From the NCBI RefSeq assembly GCF_949628265.1, contig NC_088786.1:33377681-33441680 (forward strand): a stretch of 64,000 nt of DNA, given 5' to 3'. The position numbers were made by a program, and so were the translations under genes. The notes under the pieces were generated by a model. The model ran no database searches. It was not told the DNA's origin and worked only from the letters and a program-made list of their open reading frames with translations. Of the stretch, positions 37,655 through 49,419 are shown piece after piece (the stretch's first letter is position 1; each line of letters begins with the position of its first letter). The DNA comes from Cloeon dipterum (Eukaryota > Arthropoda > Insecta > Ephemeroptera > Baetidae).

Positions 37655-40600
37655 ATGAGTAATAGTGCCTGTTTGGCCTTTCAAAGTAATTCCATTGACC
37701 AGCAACTTGATTTAGAAGCCATGCCAGGGTTGATTTCCAATAGGTAAGTTACCTTCTTTATCCTTCTGCCTTACAATCAGTTCACTGTCAGGGTACCTTC
37801 TATAACAATCCCACTTCCTTGATTTTCAGACATTATTCGGTTTGGGGTTTTCTGCTCTTACTTAAAGTCAGAAAATTGCGTGATCGCTCCAAAGTGGTTG
37901 ACATCTGTTCTGTAATTAAGTTAACAGCAACTCTGACTTTTCCCTTGAACTAAATTTATTGTGAAATAATTATTAGTCCATAGCTGGCCCTTCTAGAAAA
38001 GTTTTATAGCTTTAAACAGCGGCAGGCAGCACTGCCATTTTACATAATTTCTGGTTTAAATTTTTTAAGGTATGACCTCTTTACCGAAATTGCTTGTTTT
38101 TCCGTGTCCCTATTTTTCCAGTCTATATTTTTTGCAACTTCTGTTGCCGGAAACTGCATGAAATGAAAATTGCTTGAATCCGCAAAAGGATAGCTTATCG
38201 CTTCCTCCATTTGCATTCATGCGACGTGTTGTTTTATATTACGAGTAATAATAATTACACTTTCTGGAAAATTGTTATTGTCGATTTATCACAAATGATT
38301 CTCAGAAAACAATCACACTATTATTCCAACGATTAACTAATTGGAGGTTTAACAAGTAAGTAGTGCGATTGAAGTTCAATTCTGTTTATTTCTCCAGAAC
38401 GCGTCATCACATCTCGAAGCAAAACAAATCATCCGTTATTGTTATTATTTTTCTTATCTCCTATATAACATGTCGAAAATCAAGCGTATTCACGTTTATC
38501 TTAATTGCCTCTGGCTCTAATTAAAATAGTGGTTCTAGAAAAAAATTGCACAACGCAGGGAGGAAAAAAAACACAGCTTGCCAAGCTGAATGACGGAAGA
38601 CTCTTCCACTTTTCAGCGCGAGGGAAGTCCGTGCAGAAAAAGACAAACGATACAAACAAGCATTCCCTGGCGCGAGCCCAGGTCGAAATTTGGACTGTTT
38701 TTGGCACGCGGTCCTTGCTCTTTTTCTCGCTCGCGTCGAAGTTTGCTCATTTGCAAATGGACGAATTTCATGTTTGAGTAGTTGATACCAACGTGAGGAA
38801 AGCAGTAATTGCAACCAAGCGCCTAGCAACAATTCTCTTTTATAACTCTACCAATAAGTCTGCTCAGCCAATCGCTGCGACTTTGTCAGGTGGAATAGTA
38901 ATCAATCCTGGCGTCATTTCCACTTGGAAATAGCCAGCTTAATCAACCTATCATTAACATTAAATCGTCAGCTCTGTGGCGTCAAAGGATAATGACAGTA
39001 ATAAATTATTTTTATAAATTTGGTATTTTTCCACAGGCTGCTCACGGAGGAAAACAAATAAGGAATGGGTGTCTCGAAAACTGGAATAATTTTTTTCTGT
39101 CGAAGAAATCTTGGTTTCCATAATTTACTGTTTCAAAAGCTGACCCAGAAACCGCCGAGTTTTATCTGAAACTCGATCATTTCTTAGCCAGCCACTTAAA
39201 TTAATTCTTGGTTAACTATTAACCAGGATAGCATTAAATTTTAAAGTTTGAGTTTGTCAGCGAAAATAATTTTTTTATTATTTTATTCCTGGTGTAAGTA
39301 GCATTTTTTTACTTCCTGCTGATTGCAGTTCGTTCGTTAATAGTGAACTATATCCAATAAAAATAATAATTTTATTGCTGTTTTTCATTGTTTTACTATG
39401 GGAAAGCTAGTTTTAGTCATATTAAAAAACCTCTCGTGAATTTCCAAATGTTGGAATATTGAACCAACAAGTGGCAATTGGCCGGAAAAGCAACTACGCA
39501 GTGCGAGACCGACATGAACCAGATGATTCTCGGTTGGCATTATTTGCAGGCTGCAAGTCGATATCAAATTTCATTCACGATTCACGACGCTACAGTGCCA
39601 CAAGTGGTCGTTGCCATTATTTAGCTTCCTTCTTAAGGTGACCTCGATTGGCTTGAGTGGAAGCATCTCGAACACTTTTTTCTGTTGTTATTGCTCATGA
39701 GATTGTTTTTGAAAAGGAAAACCTCTTATCTTTGCAAAAATTTCCCGTATAATCTCTGCGACAGAAGGGGACAGTAAAAAAAACGTTATCAGTGGGAATA
39801 ATTTGCATCATTCCATGGACCGAATTTGGTGCCAAGTCGCTAAGTGCGTATTATGGGCGGCCAGCGCGGACTCCGCCGCTATTTTGGGCCGCTTGATGAA
39901 AGATTGGAGTCGGCTGCGTTGATGAAATCCGAAAAATACATGATTGTTATCCGACAGACTGGGAAATTCACTGCTGCTTTTGCGTCAAGCTTTCAAGACC
40001 AAAAGTGACGCGTGGTTCACGTTTTTAATCGGCTGACTTCATGATTACGCTTGCGTGGCGGAAGTCAAAAGCTCGAACATTTTTTTAAAAATAACATTTC
40101 TTGCTGTAATAGTTATACGTGTCCTTAATTTGTAAGACTTCGACAAGAAAAAATAACAATAACTGTGTACCAGGAAACGTTGAAAATTAAAAAGCCTGCC
40201 TTAAGCCTTAAGGAGTTTGTTTTCAAGCTGGTGCTATTTTTAATCATTGGAAGTATATTTTGAGTTGTTAAAAAGGACGATTTAACACCGACGCGTTTTT
40301 GGCCGCTGCTTATGTTATATAACGCTTCAAAGAAGCGTTAGAAAAATCGTTAATTTGCTGAGCTGCGTAATTTTACGTTCTGGCTTGTGTTTGTAATTAT
40401 TCCGTGTTGCGAAGCCACAGTTCTACTTTCAAAATGTTGTGCCTAGTGGTGATGTGAATCATTTGAAAGCACGAAATGTATTTTGCAAGCAAACAAATCC
40501 AACGAGAATAGCTGGCTAGTTGGTGTTTTATGCGGTGAATTTACAGATCAATCGCTTTCCAAACAGACAACAGACGGGTATTTTTTTTTCTAAACAGTAA

Positions 40601-43509
40601 AAGTCATGTCCATGCTGTTGCTATTCCACCGCGAGCGCTGGGTTATCACCTCGTTCAGCTTGTCGAGTGGAAATTTCCATTCACGTCAGTGCATTGCTCG
40701 GATTCCTCCTTAACATTGGAGTGAAAATTCATTTTAGGTCTCCCCTCACTATCAAGTCAGTCGGGCTGTCAGTTCATTGCGTATCACAAGCCAAAGAAGA
40801 TCCTCTTAATTCGATCATGGACGTGGCGATGGCATTAGACCAAGCATCCTGCTATCGTAATGAGTAAGGACTCTTTAATTTGCTGTTTTCGAAATTCCTC
40901 AAAATTTGTCTCGATGACCTTCTAGAAACAGAGACCGCGTTCGGCTTCTTAAAGCCAACAGTTTAGCATTATTTGTTTCACTTGGTAATCATCCAAGTCT
41001 CAAAAATAAATCCCATTTGCACAATTAGGAGGGGTTTTCTAAGTTATTTAAAATTCCCGCTCCAATAGTAAACAGAAGCTTAATATTTGCTAATCACGTT
41101 GTACAACAGTGTAAACAATAATTATCCTCTATAGAGGGGAAAGGTCGTCTTTTCGGTCATTTCAGTCTGGTGGTGAAAGAACCGTTGCCTCATGATTAAC
41201 AAACGGATTTTCCTTGTTCTAGCTGACGAAATAGGTTGAATTTGTAAGATTTTTAACCACCACAGCAGTTAAATTCTAAAAATGTGTGTTAAGAATAAGA
41301 AATATTTATTGTTCCGTGCAGAATAATTTGCTTACAAGGCAGTGAGCTGTAATCTGAACACCTTATCGCAGGCGGCACAACCTCGAACCCCGTCCTTGAT
41401 AAATAATATCAATCAATCATGCAGTCTGCCAGTCTGCGTGGCACGGTCTTGAAATTTGCGACAAAAAAAACCAAACACGTGATGTGCCCAGGCCGAAATT
41501 AACACACATGTCGGGGAGGGTAATCGAACGAAAATGATTGCACGCGCAGGACAGGAATGGCGGACGAAGCGCGAGTGAGACGAGCGTCTATTTCTATTCT
41601 GCGGTGGAGAATCATTTTGTTGATGTCACTCGGTGCTTTGGTTTATTTATAAAAAGACTCTGCCGCGGCCGTGGCGCGCAGTGGCTAGGATGGTGTTCGC
41701 CCGTTCGGACGCCGCCTGCGAATTCGTCCTCTTTCACCGAGCCGCGAATTGAAAATTCGAATTAATCTCTCGGTACTCTCGAGTGAGCTGCAAAAGTGCG
41801 CCATCGTGTTATCTAATCTGTCGAGCGCTGATCTCTGTTATTGTGGAGGCAAACAGTGAAAAGTCTTGTTCTCTCTCACTCTCAAGTCTGCCTTTCTGAC
41901 GAGCAGCAAAATGCCCGCACCAAGTGCCGTGAACGTCAATAATATTAATTATCCCCGGTTGGACAAGTATGTATACAATTTATCGTGTGCGCCGCTCGAC
42001 TCTTTGTGGTCGGCTATCGTCGGATAGTAGGCATTGTTTTCTTATCACATCCCGACAATGATGGATTGCAGTGATTTTTCATGACATGTGATCAAAAATT
42101 GCAGTCTGAGGAAATGAGGCAATCGACGATTTTCTATAGTTTTGATTTGCACTTAATTTCAAAGTCTAGTTGAGAGCACATTTTCTTAGATAACTGGAGT
42201 TCTTATCAGTCAAGATTAAATAAACATCGTCATCCTCACGCCACTAGCAAACCTTTTCAAATATTTGCGTTTGTGCAACAAAAATTAAAAACGAAATGTT
42301 AAACCTTAGCTATCAGAAATAAGATTAAGTTTCTTTAACATCGCAGTGAGCCATGAATTTAAATTTCGATACCAAGGCTAACGAGTGTTGTTTTACACTG
42401 AAGTACAAACTTTGGTGATGCCAGTGTCCGAAGGTCACGCGAGCAGACGAGCCACATTCAATATTTATTTTAAACTCTTTAAAGTGATCTTGAACACAAA
42501 ACAAGAAACAACAAGGGCCTTGTCACAAGCAAGTTCAAGAGCACGGCTTTGAACTGTGTGCTAATTAAGCTGACGTTTTTGCTGCAATAATTTAAGTGAG
42601 AATTCCAGAGCTGAAAATTCATTGTTTGCGTTTTTGTGTTTCAGCCAACCTGAACCCCGCCACTTTTCCATAACTCTGGGCGGAGGGCCTCGGTGGTGGT
42701 CCTGATGTCCCCCACGCCGCCTGCGTTACGCCGTCTTCGCCTTTCAACACAGAGGGCAGCGGTGTGGGGAAACCAAAAGAGCTCTCTGTGAGCCACCAGA
42801 ATGCCGTGCAGGTTAGTGCGAATACAAAACACTAAATTAAAATTATTATCCACTAGATGATTTTTTTTAAATTAAAAAAAAACGCGTGGAATCCTGTTGG
42901 AAATAAAATTTTTTTCATTACAGGAGGAGCTGAGCCACCGAGCCGGTGGCGCAGATCAGAACGGTGTGCGGCTGACTTTTGTGCTTCACCTGGCCCAAAA
43001 CACGGAGGTGCGCTGGGAGTCGGTACTGTGGCAGGGTAGACTGTACCTGCAGGTGCCGAGCTGCCTGCTGCCCGAGGGGTCCAAGGAAGGGTTTGTCTCA
43101 ATCTTGGAGTACGCGGAAGACGCTCTGCAGTGCAGTAGTGTGATTCTCTGCCTGAAAAAGGACCGCTCGGACCGAGGTGAGTATTTAAATATTCCGTCGA
43201 AAGCAAGGGATGCCTTAGACGAATAATTTCCCACATTCAGTCATCTTCATTTCAACAAGCAAAATGTGAATATTTAAAATATCTAGAGAGAGAAATTAAT
43301 TTTTTTTAACCTGCTTTGTGTGATTGATTTGCTAAGACTTTCACAACACCTTATGTCTGTTAAATCTTGCTCATAAAATCTGAATATGCGTTTCAGCGCT
43401 CCTACTGAGGACGTTTATGTTCCTTGGATTCCAAGTGCTACCACCCGACCATGAAATGGTGCCGGCCAACATCGAAAGCAACCTCTATATGATCTACTCC
43501 ATCGAGTGA
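37655..43509 (+). CDS. Oaz: Ornithine decarboxylase antizyme, +1 frameshift, two first exons
   Basis: Antizyme binds ornithine decarboxylase, sends it to the proteasome without ubiquitin, and limits polyamine uptake. Two alternative first exons end in the same phase: 1a 37655-37743 (starts MSNSACLAF, second Met at 37721) and 1b 41911-41966 (starts MPAPSAVNV). Both join 42645-42811, then 42924-43176 and 43397-43509. ORF1 ends GGPRWWS at TCC-TGA (42700-42705). A +1 shift there continues as DVPHAACVT and through the conserved antizyme domain: LYLQVPSCLLPEGSKEGF, LLLRTFMFLGF, stop at 43507-43509. Predicted 206 (1a) or 195 (1b) residues; animal antizymes are about 190-230. Without the shift only 49 or 38 residues are made. 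Intracellular polyamine drives the shift in known antizymes, giving feedback control. Confidence 0.95.
37744..41910 (+). other. Antizyme region between the alternative first exons
   Basis: Intron for the 1a form and promoter territory for the 1b form. No other gene seen; small open frames here lack any family signature. Confidence 0.5.
41648..41656 (+). promoter_or_regulatory. TATA box upstream of antizyme exon 1b
   Basis: TATAAAAAG followed by a GC-rich stretch. A start near 41680 would leave a leader of about 230 bases before the ATG at 41911. It suggests exon 1b has its own promoter separate from exon 1a. Confidence 0.55.
42700..42706 (+). other. Programmed +1 ribosomal frameshift site
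   Basis: TCC TGA T preceded by TGG TGG, the classic antizyme recoding heptamer context. Reading TCC then slipping one base gives TCC GAT instead of the TGA stop. The conserved antizyme protein lies entirely in the shifted frame, which makes the call direct. Confidence 0.95.
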
Positions 43510-44590
43510 GCAGCCGCTACACCTTACAGGGTGGTCCCCGGTCGCCGCTGCCGAAACTCGTTCATTGCCAGAGTCCATCCGCCAGAACACTGCCCCATTT
43601 TCTATCACACGTAGCGTACTTAACGATCAAGATGACGATTTCACAGTAGTTACTTAATTCCAAAGAAAACGAAAAGCAGTTTCGTCAGCGGCGATCTGAA
43701 TGACCTCCATCCTGGAGCCCTGTACTTTGCTTAGCTCGCAGTGTCCATTTTCACTGTTCCTCGAATCGTGAACTGTGGTACACTGCAAGGAATGACGAGC
43801 CTGGAGAGGTTCTGACGCACGGGCAAAGTACAGGCCGCTCCTGCAATTCGCGGCCACCCTGTCAGCTCCAAATAAAATGGCACTCGAATTACGTTTCCCC
43901 ATACTGAGTGGGGCCGTGAGAAACTCCGCTTGTGCAGCCTGTGGCAAGGGCGAATTTTGTCTAACTTAAAGCTAATTGGCACTTTTCTATCGATTTTAAA
44001 TTAACTACCGTAGTGGTCGTTCTAATAGGTTTTGGGTGAGGGTCGTTCGCTCTGCTGCACACTCGGTTTGTCTCGCCGCCTTCTTCCCTATGTTTTGAAG
44101 GGCAAGACCATTTATGTAAACACAAAAATCCAAAAAAATCCAAAAAATTTTAAAATTCTAAAAAAAGGTTCTGTAGTTCAATTCTTATTCTGCTAGGTAT
44201 AATCGATCGATCGACGAGTGTTGTAATCGAGTAATTTGGCGTGTAAATTTTCTTGCTGTCTATTTCTGGTTGATATCAACTGGAGGCAAGGGCTTAAAAT
44301 TCGATTGCTTTTTTTTCATCAGAACTGATTCCATTCTAGTGAACCAACAGCCTCCGTGATACATTCCAGACAAATCAGATCGACTTTCTTTTTGACAAGC
44401 CAATATGTTGTGTCGACAAAAAATGCATTAAATTTTATTTTACTCATATCCAAATGGTATTCTCTGCTTATACTGTTCATTTAACTATCATACTTAGAAG
44501 GTAGAGATTAAATTATAATGCTATTTTGATCCTTGTTTTGATGGAATGTAATGAAATTTTATCTATGCTGCAAAATAAATGTATTAATTA
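43510..44590 (+). other. Antizyme 3' UTR
   Basis: No gene seen. The hexamer AATAAA at 44574-44579 is the best polyadenylation candidate, giving a 3' UTR of about 1.1 kb. Confidence 0.5.
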
Positions 44591-45500
44591 ACAACACAAA
44601 CCTGCATTATTTTAATCTTCTAATTGTAAGAAGTCTTTCCCTTAATTTTGAGTTGTAATATTATGCATATTATGTGTAGTACACAATCTGGTAAAGAATT
44701 GTTTAATTTGTATCAAGTAAAAATTCGGTCATGTCTTCTATCAAAGGAGAAACAATGTTTCAGTGATATCATTATTTGGGTCGTCTGGGGCGAGAAGGGT
44801 CAATTAATTGGCCGAATAAATACGCCAAGTGGAACGGCAAAGGCAGCAGGCATGACATCGCATCACTCGGAGAACAACGCGAGTTTTATTTTATTTTTTA
44901 TTTTATTGGAAAATCCAGCTGAACGGCGCACGAAACAAAATCAATCGCACGCGGCTGAATAGCGTTGGCGCGGGACGTGAGGAAAGCACGTAGCAACAGC
45001 GGACAGGGAGCTGGCGATCAGCGAGAGTGAGTTGCCATTTTTAAAGGGCGGCGCTCTCCTGTTTAAAGACCCCGTGCGCCTCCATTGAAGTAGGTCGTCA
45101 GCGCCAGCCATCATTGCCCGACCAGCTGATTTTGTTTGGACCGAGCCAGCGACAGCGAGCCATAGCCAGGCGAAGGTGCAAAACGTCTGCGTCGCAATTC
45201 CAGCCACACACATGTGTTGAGCAGCACAGCAGCAAGGGTCGGTGTCCACCCTGCAGCTTGTCGTCAGGGTCGACGTCGCCCGCTCGGCCGAGGTCGCTGC
45301 TGTTTATTGTTGTTGTTATCAATCGAGTGAGTAATCGCATTGCTGCATTGCTGGTGGTGTATCATATGTGTGCAGCTCGCATGCAAATAGATCGCATCTC
45401 GACGCTCGCAGCCAAGCCAGCCCTGCTTTTCTGACCTCCGGCCGTGTGTTTCAGTGACGGCGGCGGCCAGGAGGTGCGCTCTTCACCACCCGTTTCACCC
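44591..45500 (+). promoter_or_regulatory. Upstream and 5' leader region of the FBXL20-like gene
   Basis: GC-rich from about 44930. A donor-like GTGAGT at 45328 and an acceptor TTTCAG ending at 45454 suggest a non-coding first exon joined to exon 45455-45503, whose last three bases are the start codon. A long minus-strand frame here (45362-45949) is taken as a shadow. Confidence 0.45.
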
Positions 45501-48500
45501 ATGGTAAGTCCGTGTGCAGGGCGCAGGGCATGCACTTTCGTGTCGCGTCTCTGCTGCTCTGTGTGGTGTGTGTTTATTCGCCGCCTCGATGTAGGTGCTC
45601 TCATTTCACTTTGAGAAATTGCCTTGCGCAATAAAAGCAACAGCAGCTCGCTTTTCCCCCCGTCCGGCTGCTTTTCCGTGATAACATGCATTTCCCAGCA
45701 CTGCTCTTGTCTAGGTGAAGCCCTGGTGGATCCCGTCTTTGGGACGCAAGAAGGACCACGGCTTTTCCGCCATGAAACAGAACTACATTCAGGTGAGAGC
45801 TCGACTAATCTCGTATTTCTGGGGGTGCATGCATTTCCGTCGGACCAGGGGGAAGAGGGCGACCAACTACCCCTTGTATTTGTTGTGCTGACCCCAAGTG
45901 AAAGGGAAGTTGTGCAACCCAGATGCATTTCTCTGGCGCGCGCGTGCACGCACCCCTTTGATTTCTATCACGGCGAATTCTTTCCCCGGGCTGGGAATAA
46001 ATATTTTTGCCTGACACCGGAATTTCAAATTCGTGTCTCGACCAAGGCGTAAATTGAAAAGATTGGTCCCACTTTTCGTTTCACAACAATATCTTCGTTC
46101 CTATCTCTACTCCATTGACGTATAATTCATTAGAAGCACTTCCAGATCGCATTACTTTTATTACTTCACTAAAATATCTATTTATCTTTGCACCTTCAGT
46201 TGACAGTTCAGTAATATTGCAACATTGCATGTAAAACAGACAAACAAAAAATAATTTAACTATTGGAACCGCACCAGTAGGAAAATAAATCAAAAGGTTA
46301 GATTTCCTCACACCATTTTTTCTCTCGCTAGATTTCGCCAGCAATTCATTTTGAATTCACATCACATTTAAATTTAAGTGAAATCTTCCGTGCGAGTGTA
46401 TATTGGCTAATAGCAATTATTGAACTGGCTGCAAATTTGTGTCAATGGAACGCGCGCGTGATGAGTTTGCTCAGGAGCAGAGCAGAAGATGCAAACAGGG
46501 AAAATAGGGCAGACGGCCACCACAGCGATTTAATGGGTCAACAGTGTGCACGTGCATAACTCGCCCCTGAGTCGCGGTGCTCGCGCTTAGCGCAGCTCGT
46601 CGCGCGTCTCGCATTCTCCCCCTCGGCTCGGAGCCCAGGAATCACTGATTGTGATTTTATATTTTGCGCTCCTTCCTAACCGTGTGGATGCAAATTTCTA
46701 AACACAGCAGCTCGGCAAGAAAGTAGCACAGAGTCGAGCGCCGCTTTTCAACCCTCTGTGTTTCTAATTTCAGCTTACGCGTGTGTTTTTAGACGAGGAA
46801 GCGATGATCAACAAAAAGTTGCCCAAAGAACTGATTCTCAGGTTGGCTTTGCCCGCGAACCAATTCGATTTGGCCGCTCTAATCACATTTCCTTCAGGAT
46901 CTTTTCCTACCTGGATGTGGTGTCGCTATGCAGATGCGCCCAGGTTTCCAAACTATGGAACGAGCTGGCGTTGGACGGCATGAACTGGCAGAGGATAGAC
47001 CTGTTCGACTTCCAAACCGACGTCGAGGTATTTTTAATTTGAAATCATCAAAGTTTAGTAAGAGCAACTTTTGCTGAATTGGAAATTAAACCTAAAGTAC
47101 ATTTTGGAAGTTCAACCAGTTTCAGTTGCAAAATTTGATTTTCAGGGAATTGTGGTGGAAAACATTGCTCGGAGATGTGGCGGCTTCCTGAAGACGCTCA
47201 GCCTCAGGGGCTGTCAGTCTGTGGTGGATAGCTCTCTGAGAACATTCGCCCAGCAGTGCAACAACATCGAGGAGCTGAACCTAAATGACTGCAAGAAAGT
47301 GACGGACAGGTAACCACCCATTTGCGACACGAGTTCCAATGCTAAGGGGACGTTTTCAGCACGTGCCAGTCGCTCAGCAAATACTGCCCAAAACTGCAAC
47401 GCCTCAACATTAATTCCTGCTCGGCCATCAGCGACCAGTCCTTAAAAGATTTGTCCGAAGGCTGCCACCAACTGACTCACATCAACATCTCGTGGTGTGA
47501 CCACATAACTGAAAGTGGTGAGTGTGTTTTTCTCATCCTCAGTGCAGGGTAATAAAGACGATGCATATCCAGGCGTGGAAGCTTTGGCCAGAGGCTGCAG
47601 GAAAATAAAGGTTTTCATCGCCAAAGGGTGCCCAAACATCACAGACAGAGCCGTCATGACGTTAGCTCACCTGTGTCCTAATATGGAGGTCATTAACTTG
47701 CACTCCTGCTCTGTAAGTGAAAAATATTTATCTCAAGTGGCGCTTTTGCAATAGCATTGCACAAATCTTCTGTGTATTGTAGAGTTTAACTGATGATGCA
47801 GTTCAACAACTGGCCGAGAATTGTTTGAACATCAGGTACCTCTGCTTATCCGGCTGCCCCAATCTGACAGACACCGCTTTGATGACGCTTGCCCAGCATT
47901 GTCAAGCGCTCAGCACGCTGGAGGTGGCCGGATGCTCGCAGTTTACAGACGCTGGATTCCAGGCTTTGGCCAGAGTAAGCATCACGCTACTCTGAATTAC
48001 CTGTAATAGTCGAATTGCACTTTTTTATTTTTACATCTGAATTTATTTTTTTGAATAAATCGTTTTTTTATTTCACTTGTAATTTTACTGTTTTTTATAA
48101 TAATTCTTGATTGTCATGTGACCTGTAGCGGAAAAATGATCAGCAGTTATTTCAAGAGAATACAAGACAAAAGTACTTATGGACAGATATAAAATAATTT
48201 TGCTTGGCATGCATTCTAAAGGCATTCCAACCGTGGCCAATTATTTGGTGCTCAAATAATTTATTTTTAAATCTTCAGTGCCACTTTTTTCAATTTAAAT
48301 TAAATCTTTACAGCATACATTTTTGCTTGGTTTAAAATGAATTTTATTTTTCCAGAGTTGCCATTTAATGGAGAAAATGGACTTGGAGGAGTGCTCATTA
48401 ATTACAGATGCAACAATCATTCATTTAGCTATGAATTGCGCTCGCCTTGAGAAACTAGTAAGCTCGCTAAGCGGTGTTTCAACACTGAGCTAACCTTTTG

Positions 48501-49419
48501 TCCGTTGCAACTGAAGAGTCTGTCCCACTGTGAACTGATCACGGACGAAGGCATCCGGCATTTGAGCACCTCGCAGTGTGCTGCCGAGAACTTGACTGTG
48601 CTGGAACTCGACAACTGCCCCTTCATCACGGATGCCTCCCTGGATCACTTGATTTCCTGCTACAACTTGCAGAGGATTGAGCTCTATGACTGCCAGCTCA
48701 TAACCAGGGCTGGAATCCGAAGACTAAGAGTAAGTTTTATATTTCATTTAAATCGGTACACCACAATTTTTAAATGGAGCTCTTTTCAAAGAGCTTGAAG
48801 ATATAAAAATCGGTGTAAAATAGAAAATAAATTCATGCTAGAACATAAAAGCACCAACAAAGACGGAATCTAAATTGAATTTAAATGCCACTTTGTTTCT
48901 AAGAGTAAGAACAGCGGCAGTTCTAAAATTTTCATCAAAGTGATTTCCCTCTTTCAATTTGAACTCACAAAGAATTTATTATTAGCGGATTCGATGGTCT
49001 CTAAGCAGCTGGGTTTACTGATTATTTTGGGGTATTTTTGCTGGTAACGTAAATTGAGTCAGTCAGGGATTCAGTAATAGAAAATTTGAACAAATATATT
49101 CCGAACCATTAATCGTTATCGCTATTTGCAATTTTTTCTTACCAAAATCAGAAAATATCGTAGTAAAATTATGACACATAATTTAATTCATCTCTGCAAT
49201 GAGCAAACTCGTATAAACTCTGTCCGTTGTTAAAAACAAGGGGAACGTTTTTCCATGTTTCATCTTCCTTCTAGAGTCAATCGATTGCTAATTTTTTTAT
49301 CCTGCATTTAGAACCACTTGCCTAACATCAAGGTGCACGCCTATTTCGCCCCCGTGACCCCACCACCGGCCTCAGGAGCGACGCGACAGCGGTATTGTCG
49401 CTGCTGCGTGATTTTGTGA
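45501..49419 (+). CDS. Fbxl20: F-box/LRR-repeat protein, FBXL20/FBXL2 type
   Basis: Substrate receptor of an SCF (Skp1-Cullin1-F-box) ubiquitin ligase. Exons: 45501-45503 (ATG only), 45715-45792, 46774-46841, 46898-47027, 47146-47309, 47360-47517, 47573-47712, 47783-47974, 48356-48457, 48517-48729, 49312-49419; 451 residues (human FBXL20 436). The F-box lies at about 41-90 (KLPKELILRIFSYLDVVSLC, QRIDLFDF), followed by leucine-rich repeats of the cysteine-containing type to about 415 (LSLRGCQSVVD, INISWCDHIT, EKMDLEECSLITD, LSLSHCELITDEGIRHL, IELYDCQ). The C-terminus CRCCVIL is a CAAX box ending in Leu, expected to be geranylgeranylated and so membrane anchored. The N-terminal 26 residues (KPWWIPSLGRKK) are not shared with vertebrates. 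Core identity is very sure; the single-codon start exon is inferred. Confidence 0.93.

Noticed and set aside
38501-38832. Overlapping frames on both strands in the antizyme region
   Set aside because: No motif, no splice support; lies in the intron between alternative first exons.
42641-42853. Minus-strand 70-codon frame over the antizyme exon
   Set aside because: Shadow of the recoded antizyme exon.
45362-45949. 195-codon minus-strand frame
   Set aside because: Overlaps the leader and second coding exon of the FBXL20-like gene; a shadow of GC-rich coding sequence.
46898-49419. Possibility that the LRR array is a Toll or RNase-inhibitor type protein
   Set aside because: The repeats are the Cys-containing F-box type, an F-box precedes them and a CAAX box follows; these three together fix FBXL20/FBXL2.
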